Assembly: GCF_034190915.1 (NCBI RefSeq)
Contig: NW_026947484.1
Coordinates: forward strand, 185,560,982 to 185,624,981
Direction of reading: 5' to 3'
DNA: 64,000 bases
From: Cavia porcellus
Lineage: Eukaryota > Chordata > Mammalia > Rodentia > Caviidae
Shown here: positions 47,011 to 57,845 of the stretch, piece by piece
Numbering within the stretch: position 1 is the stretch's first letter
Layout of the letters: the number at the start of each line of letters is the position of its first letter
Notes under the pieces: generated by a model
Told to the model about the DNA's origin: nothing
Seen by the model: only the letters and a program-made list of their open reading frames with translations
Databases searched by the model: none
Program-made: the position numbers and the translations under genes

Positions 47011-47955
47011 CTTCAATCTTTGTAATTTTTTTACTAATTAAAAAAAAACATAACTTTAAATTCACAGTTCTGTTCAAGTACTCTAAATGTGAGATAATTT
47101 TAAGCAACTGATCTGTAACTAGAATTTTTCAGATTCTGGTAATATGAAAAGGACACTTAATAGCTCCCAGTTAATTACCATTCTACTATGAAGCAGTAGG
47201 TGTGTGATATATTTCCTGCTTCTCAGTCCTTTTGGTTTGCAAATTAGATTTGAGAAGCACTTCTGACAAAGGTCACTGACTAAGGTACAAATTAGTGCTA
47301 CCTTTAAGCTTAACTACCTTTAAGCTTAACTAGCCTGTTCTCCTCAAGCAAATGGCAAAAGGAAGCTGAGTCATCCACAGAGCAAACATAAAAAACTTCA
47401 CAACTCATCTGACATTTCAGTGCAAGTGCTGCTTAGAAAATCAAAAATACACCTGGGCAAAATTGCAGAATATTTGGAACTAGCTAGGCTTCTACCAAGA
47501 CATTTTATAGTAAGTTGATTCCTTACATACATCAGCGTTTATTCTCTGATGGCACTATTGTTGCACGGGATGTCTGCGTAAGAAGATCTTTGGCACTGTT
47601 TGGATTGTTGTCACTTTGTCTGAATGCTGTTTCACTGCCCTCCCAGCAGTGACGCTATTTCACACAGCTGGCTCCGCCCTCTGTGTTCCCCTCAGACTGT
47701 GAAAGGGAAAAATGTAATGGCCATCTAGTACAAAAACTTCACTGTGAAAATTCTGATCGTTTTCACAGTATTTATCAAGACAAATTGGTGTTCTGGCAAG
47801 TCATTTTTGAAAGTAGACATTAGTACACTCACTGGTATGTTTTGGAAATTTCTATATATTGTCATCTGTGTTGACTTCATTGATTGGCAAGTTTTATCAG
47901 TTCTGTTCATTGATCATACATGGCTTTACAAACAAGGATAACTTCTTACCCACCA
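47011..47955. other. Unassigned stretch with a GC-richer block
   Basis: It includes an exact 16-base tandem duplication of 'ctacctttaagcttaa' at 47298-47313 and 47314-47329. The 47600-47710 part is GC-richer and has a 'ggctccgccctc' GC-box-like motif. No gene or known promoter is visible, so regulatory function is speculative. Frames of 61-65 codons at 47725-47941 lie on both strands and were not recognised. Confidence 0.4.
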
Positions 47956-47956
47956 C

Positions 47957-48047
47957 TAGTCTATAAATTAATTTATAGACTATAAAATAACAGTCTATGA
48001 TAATTTATAGTAGTCCAATTTATAGACTATAAATTAATTCATAGCCT
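47957..48047. repeat. AT-rich palindrome cluster
   Basis: A perfect 26-base palindrome at 47957-47982 is centred on AATT (arm 'tagtctataaatt'). Related pieces ('agtctatga', 'aatttatagtagtcc', 'tttatagactataaattaat') repeat in both orientations over the next 65 bases. Likely to extrude a cruciform or form hairpins. Not a gene. Confidence 0.9.
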
Positions 48048-48049
48048 AG

Positions 48050-49185
48050 TGAAATTTTTCCCCTAATGTTTCTGTCCATGTTTTTTACTTACTGGTGTAG
48101 CTTACCACTGTATACATAGTACAAGAAATTCCTTGGCTACTGTCTCTATCTAATTTAAAATCCAACAGCAACTGAGACTGGACAACTTTTGAACACACTC
48201 TCATTTCACAATCTTCTCTCATTTATTCAGAGGTTATGAATCATTATTTTTTCCAAACACAGTGCTCAGAGAAACTTCACAGAAAGATATAGATGATAGA
48301 AACACAGATATATGGATAGATAAATATTAATCACAGTACAGACATCAAGAGAAGTGATAGACTGATTTGACAAGTAGACGAAATGCCTGTGTGCATATGT
48401 CACAATTTTCTCAACAAATCACAGAGTTCTGCTGAATCCAGCTGAGTGTGCTCTTTCTTTGACATTTTTGTTGTCTAATTGGCTTAACTACATTGTTCCT
48501 TGGAGCTTAGTTGAAAATGAAGTACTGATACATGCTACAGCATCTGTTTTTCAATTGAGGTTTGAAAATATTTGCTACTTGAATTAAACCAGTCACAAAG
48601 CTGATTAAATTTTACATTTCAAATGGTTGAATTTCATGGTTTGTGAGTTATGTATGTGTAGAGAAATTATACCAAAACAATAGACATGCAGACACATGAA
48701 CATACAGCAATGAGCTAAGAAAAATTTCAAAATTTATTAATCCAAGTTGTTAATTCTCAACTCTGACACTTAAAAGGGTTTAGAGAATTTCAAAATGCTT
48801 TTAAACTCAGATTACCTATGTAATTAACTGGGAAAAAGTAATGAATTCTGTAAATCACCCATTAAATATTGGAAATAAAATTTTAAAATATTTTGCTTTA
48901 GGTTAGTTAGTTCATGTGCCTTAGATAATTATGTGATTATGTACTTGTACCTTTCAAATATAAACATTCAGAGTGAATTGCTAAAACCAACTGACAAATT
49001 ATAAAATGCCTCTTTTACTTTCAACTGCTATGGTACCTTAGCAAACTTATATAAGTGAAGATACATCCGTTGATTGTCTAGTGTAGCAGTTTTGCAGAAA
49101 AATGAAACAGTAAAGCTATGCATACCATGTTTCAAGTTTAACTACAAAACAGGCTATCTCTGATGAGTTTTATTTTGTAGACCCA
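48050..49185. other. Unassigned AT-rich non-coding stretch
   Basis: Short GATA-type repeats near 48285-48325 ('atagatgatagaaacacaga', 'ggatagataaat'). Otherwise nothing recognised and no open frame of 60 codons or more. Confidence 0.45.
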
Positions 49186-49187
49186 CT

Positions 49188-49465
49188 ATTAGAGTTTGGA
49201 TCTGAAATGTCTCTCATGTTTTAAAGGCTTAGTCCTTGTTATGGTGCTACTAAAAGTTGTGGAATCTTTAACATAAGACTGTGATGCTCCATCTCTGCTG
49301 ATATCTGGCTGACATGAAGGGACTGGTGTTCCCCAACGTAATGTGCTATCTCATCACAGACCCAACAGCAAAGAAACAAAAACCATGGACTGAAACCTCC
49401 AGAGCAGTGAACTAACAATAAACCTTATCTCAGGTGATATCTAACAGTAATGGGACACTGGGTAA
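49188..49465 (+). mobile_element. MaLR-type LTR (sense)
   Basis: The order 'gagtttggatctgaaatgtc', 'aaaggcttagtccttgttat', 'aatgtgctatctcatcacag', 'catggactgaaacctccaga' and 'ctcaggtgatatctaac' follows the MaLR LTR sense strand to its 3' end. No internal region flanks it. Confidence 0.7.
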
Positions 49466-49989
49466 AATACTAACAAATGTGAACCTATGAACACAGATAG
49501 CCCTTTCATTTGTTCCACTACTTATGAATATATAAATGATTTATGCAAACAATGTTATAATTAAATTGGATATGAATATAACCCACATATTCATTTCTAC
49601 ACTAAGGAAGTAAAGGACAAATTACTGTTTGTGACACAATATTAATCTAGTGGAGCTATTTCTACCAAATGGGTTGCTAGAGATGGGAATATAAATATCA
49701 ATGCCAAATGAGAAAAAGACATGTGAGTGTATCAACATTTCTAAGAAGAGTATGTCATTCTCTAGTATTGAAACAGATGGTCACATCAGAAATTGCTGTT
49801 AATCAAGATGTAAACAATTTGTTAACACGAGTACTCAGTTATTTGAACATTGTTCTGTTTTTAGAATGCAATTAATACATGAGGCTAAAACTCAAAAGAA
49901 TATCAGAAAAATATTTGATTCACACAACTGAATTATTCTTCTTGCCCTTCTGACTTCTTATATCCTTTGTCATTTCATCATTTTCCAAG

Positions 49990-50466
49990 ATTGTAAACCA
50001 AATTTCAAAATCTTTATATTCATAAAAGCATAAGTATCTGAATGTCCAGCCTTTTCCTCTATGTTTAGCTCTCAGAAGTTTCTTCTATGTCTGAGAAACA
50101 ATTTCTTCACATTTATTTTAGTTACCATGTACTCAGATTCTTGATTCTGTATGTTTATATCTCTTACCAAATTTGAAGAATTTTCCAGTCATATTTCTTT
50201 AAATATAGTTTCATCTCTATTCTCTTTCTACTCTTATCCTGGAACCTTGATTATCAGAATGTTAGCTCTGTTAATGGTTTTTGCTTTATTTTTTCTCCAT
50301 TTTTCAGATTTAGTAGCTTTTATTGACCTGTCTTCCAGTTCACTGGTTATTGTTTCTGTTTCCTCTTTCTATTGTTTAGTCCGTTCACCCTGTATTCTAT
50401 TTTGGTGTTCATGTTTTCATTTCTAGAACTTCCATTTGGTTCTTTTCTTTCTATTTGTTTCCTGAA
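49990..50466 (+). mobile_element. L1M-type fragment, left half, interrupted by the ERV
   Basis: The text 'aatatagtttcatctctatt', 'aatgttagctctgttaatgg', 'tattgacctgtcttccagtt', 'cactggttattgtttctg' and 'tctagaacttccatttggtt' is an old L1M sequence (orientation not resolved by eye). It stops at the ERV LTR and the same L1M resumes at 56507 with 'agctttctatattatcattt'. Confidence 0.6.
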
Positions 50467-50802
50467 TGATGGACTGCTCAGGAAGCCCAAGGAATATTTT
50501 CACAGATAAGGTCCCCAGGTAAAAAAAGCTTGTGTACAAGACATCAGCAAGAATATCAGGCAGCATGGAGGAGTGCAGAGCAAAACTGTCACCTGCATTT
50601 TTATTGTATAATTCTTATACATGTTATCTCCTACTTACATTCTTACATGCTGGCCTCACTGGTAACACGCATAACTGACCATGGTTGAGTCATGGTTATG
50701 TAACTGTGCCACATTGTGCACCTGCACTGACAACAGGGTCATGTCCTAAATGCTGTTCAGAAGGTGTCTTAAGCTTTCACTCAGTCTAAACAATTCCTAA
50801 CA
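50467..50802 (-). repeat. ERV 3' LTR
   Basis: In sense (minus) it begins TGTTAGGAATT and ends near CA at 50467. It aligns throughout with the right-hand LTR; the best-conserved part surrounds 'tttattgtataattct', which on the minus strand contains the AATAAA polyadenylation signal. Length about 336 bp. Confidence 0.85.
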
Positions 50803-50829
50803 TCACACCTCTTTAGAGGTCAGGGCAGT

Positions 50830-52235
50830 GTCTTCTCTGAAGAGTCACCCCTAAAGCTGACCTCTGTATATGCACAAACACCATAGAGACAATACAGGGG
50901 ACAACAGAGCACTACTAACCCAATTGCCACTTTAATGCAGCTTATGGCTATCCAGCATCAATCTCAAGGATTCTCACCCTTGCAAAAGGGGCTCTTATTG
51001 CAGGGCCTTGACTGCAGACACCTTTGTGTCCATCTCTTGCAAAACTTCCTATATTTGTGTCAGGTAATCAGGGATATAAATACAACATTCTACGTGTAAG
51101 AGGGAAAAATTGTCTCCCTGAACTGCAGTCACCAAACCAAGAGCCATGGGGTTTTGTGAAAGCATCTTTCTCATCTGAGCAGTTTCATTCACAAGCAATA
51201 TCAAAGCCTGGCTCATAATATTCAAGGCCTGCGTCATGTGTTGACTGAGGACTTCAACTTAGAGGGATAGATCTATAGTTCCTGCCCCAGACAAGTCAAT
51301 CATATAAAGCACCAGGACACCCATTTAGAATGGTGCCACCTGTGATACACAACATCTGCATTGTGGAATGTGTGTGTCTGTAAGGGAGGACCTGATCACA
51401 CTCTTAACATATGGAAATCCTCAAGTACAGTGTCCTGTTCAGTACACAGGTAAGTCAAGCTAATCTGTGGTACCAATAACCCATAAATCTTTCCAAATGG
51501 ACCAATCACTGAACACCATACCTCCAAGTTTGTGACTGCCCTATCACTTGTTTTATTTACCAGTAATGTCTGGTAGCACAGATTAGAGAGCATCCACCCC
51601 AAGACTGGGTTTCCCATTTACAAAGGGCTACATCCAACAATTTTGCAGGAGTTACTGTCATCCACCTCCAGGCATTGTGTATAACAGATCCCAGGCCCAT
51701 AGGGTAGATGTGTTCTTCTGGACCAGCACCTCAATGCCCTGGCATCGTTCATCCCAATCAAGGTTGGTACAGTGTTGCTGCTACCTACCAGTCAGTCCAA
51801 TTAAAGAGGGATGCCAGCATGATCCTCCATACTAAGCCATTCTGCACCTCAGTCAGGACTTTAGTGCATGCATAACAATGCAATTGTTGGTGCACTTGAA
51901 CAAACAGGTGTGTCTACAAGATGACCCTGTTAGCAAGATTCATCCTGCTGGAGGAACCATTATAGGGAGAGCCAGTCCTTCTGGGAGGATGCAGACCACT
52001 TGTTTATCCTGTAATAAGCTTGTGGCTGGAATCATCTTGCCTCCTGGCCTACAATGCCAAACCTTTCTTCCTGTTGCTATGGAGGGGTAAGAGGGTTAAG
52101 GCTAAATACACCATCCCCAGGGATATTTACCAAGCAACCACAGTGTCATTCCTTTACAGAATGATGACTTCAGCACTGGGTAGAGAGCACATAGAAACCT
52201 TCAATGGCCAAGTTGAAGTCTAGGGCTGTATTTGT
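50830..52235 (-). pseudogene. ERV env relic
   Basis: This is the region downstream of pol on the minus strand. The frame 51237-51049 (62 aa) has the hallmarks of a retroviral transmembrane subunit: a heptad-like leader with Asn-Glu-Thr, a stretch in the position of the so-called immunosuppressive segment at residues 26-42, and a Cys-Cys pair at residues 51-52 followed by Ile-Tyr-Ile-Pro-Asp. The first cysteine expected for a CX6CC motif is missing, with Phe at residue 44. A further frame at 51617-51396 (73 aa) lies upstream and probably belongs to the same gene. Env would mediate receptor binding and membrane fusion; here it is shattered and non-functional. Confidence 0.75.
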
Positions 52236-54420
52236 GCCTCATGTTTCAGTTCTTCCTCCCAGGGCTCCAAAGGCAGCACTCAATTGCCCGTTAGGGGTTC
52301 TGTAGGCCAGTGCCAAGTACAAGGATAGCAGGTTCCTGGCCAAATAAGCTCCCAACATAGGAAGGATTAAAGACCCCTTCATCACCTTATGACCCTCTTG
52401 GTAGGTCAAATACATAAGCAGACCAGCCTCAATTTCAGGAAGTGATCCAATCACCTGTATGTAGGGCATGATCATTGAGAAATCAATCATCTGAAGTAAG
52501 TCTTGCATCCACACAGCAAACTCTGAAGCTAAGCAAGCCTGTTTGATTTTTAAGAACTTGTAACTTTCAATCATACCATCCACCTATGACCAGTAGGACA
52601 CATGAAAGTGCCTTGTAACATCACAGTCCTTGGCCCATTATAATAGATGGGCCCCTGTAAAATGTGTTCCCTCTTCAGATGCTATTCCTATGAGCAGCCC
52701 ATATGCAGCAATCAATAGCTGTATAGCCTTAATTGTGTGAGCTTGGTCAGCAGAGAGCACAGGTAGGTTAAACCTACATTTGTGACAGTATCTACCACAG
52801 TCAAAGCAAATCTATGTCCCTGTGAGAGGGGCAGGGTCATGATACCCTACACTCACCACTGCTGCAGTAGGAGGGGTGCTCAGGGTATTATGCCAAGCTG
52901 TATGGGCACCTTCCTTCTCCAGGGGGCTAACGAGCACAGTGGGGAGACATCCTTACCATAGCTTTTTAATCAGCAAGAGCGAAGTCCAGCTGCCATCTCT
53001 GTGCTCAGCTGGAGGTCCTTCTTTCCCTTCTGCATAGGGACTAGTGGTCCTGTCCTATAGTCGATTCTCCCAGTCAAATTCCTGAGCCATGTGTGTCATG
53101 GTTCCCAGCACCATTACCTGGTAGGCTGACAATAGGCTAGCTGAGGAAAAAGAATCACTGTTGGAGGTGCATCCCCCAGTGCATGAAAGTGGGGGTCTCT
53201 GCCATTACATCCCTGGGATGGGCTGTCCATGTCTGTACCCAAGCCCCTATCAAGTATTTTGTCTGTACTTCCACTGTCTGCTGTCTTGGATGCTTTCCCA
53301 GGCAGGTAAAGCAGCATACACTTCTGTCACCTGTTCCTCAAACAGGGAATACTGGCTCTGGGTTCACTTCCACAGTTGGGATCAAAACCCCACCAGGGTG
53401 CTTCTGCTTCCCATGTTTTTTCCATAGGTCTTAGCCAAATCCATTGTCATCCACAATGACAAAATAAACTTTAGGGTAGGATCGATGACTGCAGGGCTTG
53501 AACCTGTGCAATAGTCCTTTCTGAGTCATAAAAAGCAGCTTTTGCTGCATCGGTTCAGTCTCATGCAGAACCTTTCTGGATGATCTGGTGTAAAAGGTGG
53601 AGCAGTGTAACTAGGTACAGTATAAACAGCTACCAGAACCCTAGCAAGCTCACATACATCTGTAACTTACATGCTGTCATGGATCTGGGATTTGCTTGGA
53701 TCTTATCAATAATAGCACCATGAATTACTTTCATCTTACCCAACCAGATAACATCCTAGAATTTGACATCAAGCCAGGTCCCTGGACCTTGTCTTCATTC
53801 GTGGCCCAGCTTCGAGCCAGTAAAGCATCCTTCAGCCTGTGTGTGGTGGCTTCTAAATTTATAAGGCAATAAAGATTAGCAAAATGTCAATATAATGGAG
53901 CAATGACACAGACTGTGGTTTGCTCTAGGTGGCCAAGTCCTGAGCCAGCAGGACAAAAAAATTAAGCAGATAACCTGTGGCCACACCTGGAAGGTCCATT
54001 GTCTGCCTTCCCAAGTGAAAGCAAATATATCCTGTCAGGTGCAATAGCAGTGGAGAAGGCATTGGCCAAACCTACCAAATAATGGTATCAGCCCAGCATC
54101 AATCAGGGTGAGACAGTCTATCAAGTCTCCGATGTTAGACATCACTGAGTGAAACAGAGGAGTCACTTTATTTAATTCTCAGCAATCCACAGTCATTTTC
54201 TGTGACCCATCTGGCTTCTCCATGGACTATACCAGAGAGTCAAACAAGCTCTGTGCAGAGAATATCAATCCTGCTTCTTCCAATTTCAAGATAGTCTATC
54301 TAATCTCTTCATGGCCTCCAGATAATAGGCATGGCTTCACATACCCAACTCATATGGCCTTGTGTGAATGCCTTCAGACTACAATTTTTAACATAAAAAT
54401 TCACAACTGAAATTCTCCCT
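52236..54420 (-). pseudogene. ERV pol relic (RT, RNase H region, integrase)
   Basis: RT similarity starts at 54223 with a Lys-Pro-Asp-Gly block, followed by Met-Thr-Val-Asp and Glu-Leu-Asn-Lys-Val-Thr-Pro, then shifts frame near 54070. The catalytic Tyr-x-Asp-Asp site near 53894 lacks its second Asp. In the integrase a first catalytic-Asp segment lies at about 52783-52806 (Thr-Val-Val-Asp-Thr). A Gly-Thr-His-Phe segment follows, and the third acidic site is the Glu near the start of the 114-codon frame 52583-52239. These are the RT and DDE-integrase families that copy and insert viral DNA. In-frame stops (for example within the RT block) and several frameshifts inactivate all domains. Confidence 0.8.
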
Positions 54421-54449
54421 GTGTGGTGTCTAGCTGAACACCAGTCAGT

Positions 54450-56150
54450 ATGTTCATCTCCAGGATGTATTCAGAAACTAAGGAAACACACCGATTATAC
54501 TAGCACAGGGGGAGAAGCCTGATATCCAAAGTCATCTGGACCTTGCAGACCATGATGTAGTGATCTCCATACCCATATACACATACAGTAGGATCTGTAA
54601 AATGGCCCAAGTTGATATATATTAACATTGACTTGTGCTCTAGTAGCCACCAATGCTAATAAATGCTGTACATTTTGGGGAAACTAGCAAAAAGCCAATT
54701 CCACATGTGGCCTTCTGTCTCAAGGGATGCCCTGAGTACTTTGGCCTGCTCCATAATTGGAGTAAAAGGAAGCAAGTATTCCTCTTCCTGCTTTACCATC
54801 ACTGCTTTAGCCTATCAGTCAGTATTGCTGCCCAAGGCATATCTGCCTCCACAGAGTCAGCAACACAACCAAAGGCTGTCCATCTAACTGATCTGTGGCC
54901 AGCAGATCCATCCATATCTGACACCAACTGACCTTTAGTGGCCCCACAAGCCATCCATGGGAGAACAACTTCACTTGGCTCGGACACCCATTCTTTTTCT
55001 CCTTTACTGGTACAGTTTTTACAGTTCTCATCTTACTTTGGCACTTCACTTCCACATCCCATCCTGGCCAAGGCATCCCCAGCATCATGGATCAGGTGAT
55101 CTTTAAAGGGGTTTTGAAGGGCTACCACTGACCCAGACATGCCAGCCACCTTCCTCACCAGGATACTGTCCTTCATGTGTGCCATCTGCAGTTCCTCATC
55201 TGAGCTGTGGTACAGCAGTCTGAAGATTACTTGCTGCATGCCCATTTCACATAGCACAGTTACCAAGTTTAGATAGCTTATCCATTTATAGACTCACTCC
55301 AGTAGGTTACCTGGATTCTCCAAAGCCAGAATAACTACTGCTATCAACGAATTTATCAGTCTGATTACCTGATCAGTCTGATTGTCCCCTTACACTCTAC
55401 AGAAATTGTCCCATAGATTGATGGCTATGCTAGACATTTGGAACATTTTTTATAAGCTTAGTCACATGTTATCAGACCCATGGTTCCATAGCCAGAGCAG
55501 CCACATGGGACCCATTTTACCTACCTTCTGCTTTAACTGTTTTGCTAGGTCCTCTAGCTCCATAGCTGTAAAGGTCATATGTTTTATGTGCCAGGTGGAG
55601 ATACATGGCCCTTGTAGTCCTCCTTCCTGGACTAGGGGCTTCTCTACCTCCACCTTTTCACAAATGGCCAGCCTAACATGGAAAACTACAGTATTTTCCC
55701 TGGGATTTTCTCATACATGAGGACTTATGCTCCTTCAGAAATATTTCTGAAGGAGGCAGTGCTTCCCACATCTCACAACATGAGCTTGGCAGCAACCATC
55801 CATTTCTCAAGGTCCTCTTACATCCACTGCACCTGGTATACTTGCTAGACATGGCCATATGCCTCTTGATTTACATGGTGGAAGACAGCAAAGAGCAGCC
55901 AAGCTACTCACAATGCCATCTCACAGTGAAAGGGAGGAATTTACCTATCATTTCCAAGACTTTCTGGCTCCAAGACTTCCTGGGCTCCAAATGGATTGCT
56001 TCCAGGGCCATCCAAAATGACAAGAAAGTGGCTATAGGCAGCCACATGGTGATGTAGGGATCATTTATCAGTCATTACTCAAGGTTCTCTCTTGCCTTCA
56101 GGCACGATTTCTACAGCCACACGGGTACACTCACCTCAATGTCCTGCCAA
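54450..56150 (-). pseudogene. ERV gag/protease relic
   Basis: This is the upstream internal region on the minus strand. The 63-codon frame 55653-55462 resembles a capsid-type Gag segment: a Glu-Leu-x-Asp-Leu and Gln-Leu-Lys-Gln stretch, then Trp-Leu-Leu-x-Leu-Trp. Other short frames (55266-55033, 55088-54819) are likely Gag or protease scraps but carry no firm motif. No intact gag, zinc knuckle or protease active site could be shown. Confidence 0.5.
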
Positions 56151-56160
56151 CTCCATCAGT

Positions 56161-56506
56161 TGTAGGCCCTTGGGGCATCCAAGGGAGATTTTCATTGGTG
56201 AGGTAACCTGGCTAAAGATTTCACATGTGCAAGAGACCAGCAATAACAGCAGGCAATATGGAGCAGAGCTGAGCAGAGCACAAGAGCCAACTGCACCTTT
56301 ATTGTATAATTCTAATACACACTGTTATCACATATTTACATTCTTACATGCTGGCCTTGCGCATGCATAGTTGTCCATTGTTGAGTCCTGGGTATATAAT
56401 TGTGCCTCATTGTGCCCCTACACTGGCAACAATGTCATGTCTTCAAGTTATCCAGAAGCATCCTTACATGCCCCAAACTTTGATTCAGTCTGCGCAGTTT
56501 CCCACA
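56161..56506 (-). repeat. ERV 5' LTR
   Basis: In sense (minus) it begins TGTGGGAAACTG. It matches the left LTR over its length, including the AATAAA region ('ctttattgtataattct' on plus). Length about 346 bp. A few bases after its 3' end, the minus strand reads 'actgatggagttggcaggac'. A primer-binding site would be expected here, and the 'tgg' start is in about the right place, but no specific tRNA match is convincing. Confidence 0.85.
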
Positions 56507-57395
56507 CAGAAGCTTTCTATATTATCATTTTGTATCAAGTGTATATACAGTAGATCATTAAATTTTTATGACTACTTGAAAAGCTTTGCAATAATTCTAA
56601 CATTTATGTGATTTCAGCTTTATCATCTATTAGTCTATTTTGTTGATTTGAGCTCTTTTTGGCCCTTTGTGTAATGAGTACATTTGATTGATACCTGGAC
56701 ATTTTTATTTTATGGTATGAGACTTTATATCCTATTTAAATTTCTGTTCTGGATGTTTTAATTGAACCATATCTAGCAGAAAAGGGGGATACAGGTTGGG
56801 ACCTATGGCTGCTGATTGAAGGTAGAATTTCAGATTGCCTGCTCCTTCTCATTAGAGGTGATCAGTGGTAACAAATCTATCTCCCCAGGTGATCTCCACT
56901 AACACTATGTTGAGTGTGGTTTATAACTGCTGAGCAGAGGTAAAAGTTGTGACTATCTATCTACTCAATTTCCTCTGACATCACTTAAAAAGTTCCACAT
57001 TAACATTTCAGGGCAAAAAGACTCATTTCCAGTGAAGGGGATGAAAGTCTCAATTCCACATTGACTTTTTTCTGATACTACTCTAGTAGGTAATATTGGA
57101 GTATATTGTTATAGCTTCATATGGATTTAAATAGAGAATCACCATTTTGTTGACATGAGTAGAGACAGAGTCAGTTTTATTTTTCCTAATTGTTTTATTT
57201 GCTTTTTGTTTAGCTTGACCACAGTGGTTATTACCTAAAAATGTCTTTCTAGTTGCAATAGATTCTCTACCTACAGATAACAGGCTTTATTGAAAAATTT
57301 TCTTTCATATGTAATTCTTGGGATTTCTGGTTTCTGGCTTTTTAGTCCCAAATCATGGAATATTTGAGACAAAAATAAAACTTAACAAACTCACT
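56507..57395 (+). mobile_element. L1M-type fragment, right half
   Basis: It resumes the L1M sequence interrupted by the ERV: 'gatttcagctttatcatcta', 'tggacatttttattttatgg', 'tatgagactttatatcctat', 'ttaaatttctgttctggatg' and later 'tgtttagcttgaccacagtg'. The match weakens toward 57390. Confidence 0.55.
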
Positions 57396-57735
57396 ACTTT
57401 TTTTTTTATTTTTATATCTCAATGTACCAAATCATTCCATATTCTTCTCAATCATTTAGAGAAACTACATTTTTGAAAAGTCTTAATTGAACTTAGTGAG
57501 AATAATAGAGAAATGTATATATTATCTCCTGAGAACCACAAATCTGAATTCTGAAAATATTTCTAAAATAATAAAAGTTTAAGAAATTTGAAAAAAGTAA
57601 ATGTGATGCACATTATACAGAATAACAACTTTTATTATTATACAATATTTTAAAATATTTTGGAAAACTAAAGTAAAATTGGAGAATAGAGTGAAAAATA
57701 TTCCAAATCAGGATGGAATTATAGAGATTATGTTC
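57396..57735. other. Unassigned AT-rich stretch with a T-run
   Basis: Nothing recognised apart from a T-run at about 57398-57407. Confidence 0.4.
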
Positions 57736-57737
57736 AA

Positions 57738-57845
57738 TTTTTCTTTTCCTTTTTTTGATGGGGGAGAAGGTACCGGGGATCAAACTCGTTATCCCGTGCT
57801 TGCCAAGAAGGTGCTAGTGCCGCTGAACAAAATCCCTGACCCTCA
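57738..57845 (-). repeat. ID-type tRNA-derived SINE, antisense
   Basis: Read on the minus strand it has 'gtcagggattttgttcagcg', 'agcaccttcttggcaagcac' and a B-box-like 'gagtttgatcccc', ending 'ggtacc'. The T-rich left edge (ttttcctttttttg) is its A-tail in reverse. The 60-codon frame across it is not a gene. Confidence 0.8.

Larger units (their letters stand above)
50467..56506 (-). mobile_element. Degenerate endogenous retrovirus with two LTRs
   Basis: This is a retroviral provirus in antisense: two similar LTRs in the same orientation, with gag-, pol- and env-like relics between them in the right order on the minus strand. The internal region (50803-56160) is about 5.4 kb, shorter than a typical 7-8 kb, so deletions are likely. 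Flanks of 'ctgaa' (50462-50466) and 'cagaa' (56507-56511) fit a 5-bp target duplication with one mismatch. Reading frames are repeatedly broken by stops and frameshifts. The env transmembrane relic is of the gammaretrovirus-like type, which favours class I. The RT resembles several ERV groups, so the class is not settled. The LTRs are roughly three-quarters identical by eye, which implies an old insertion. Confidence 0.85.

Noticed and set aside
47600..47710. GC-box-like promoter
   Set aside because: A single GC-box-like motif with no transcript or gene near it is not enough to call a promoter.
52239..52583. 114-codon minus-strand frame considered as a host gene
   Set aside because: Its start matches the end of a retroviral integrase catalytic core and it sits inside the provirus.
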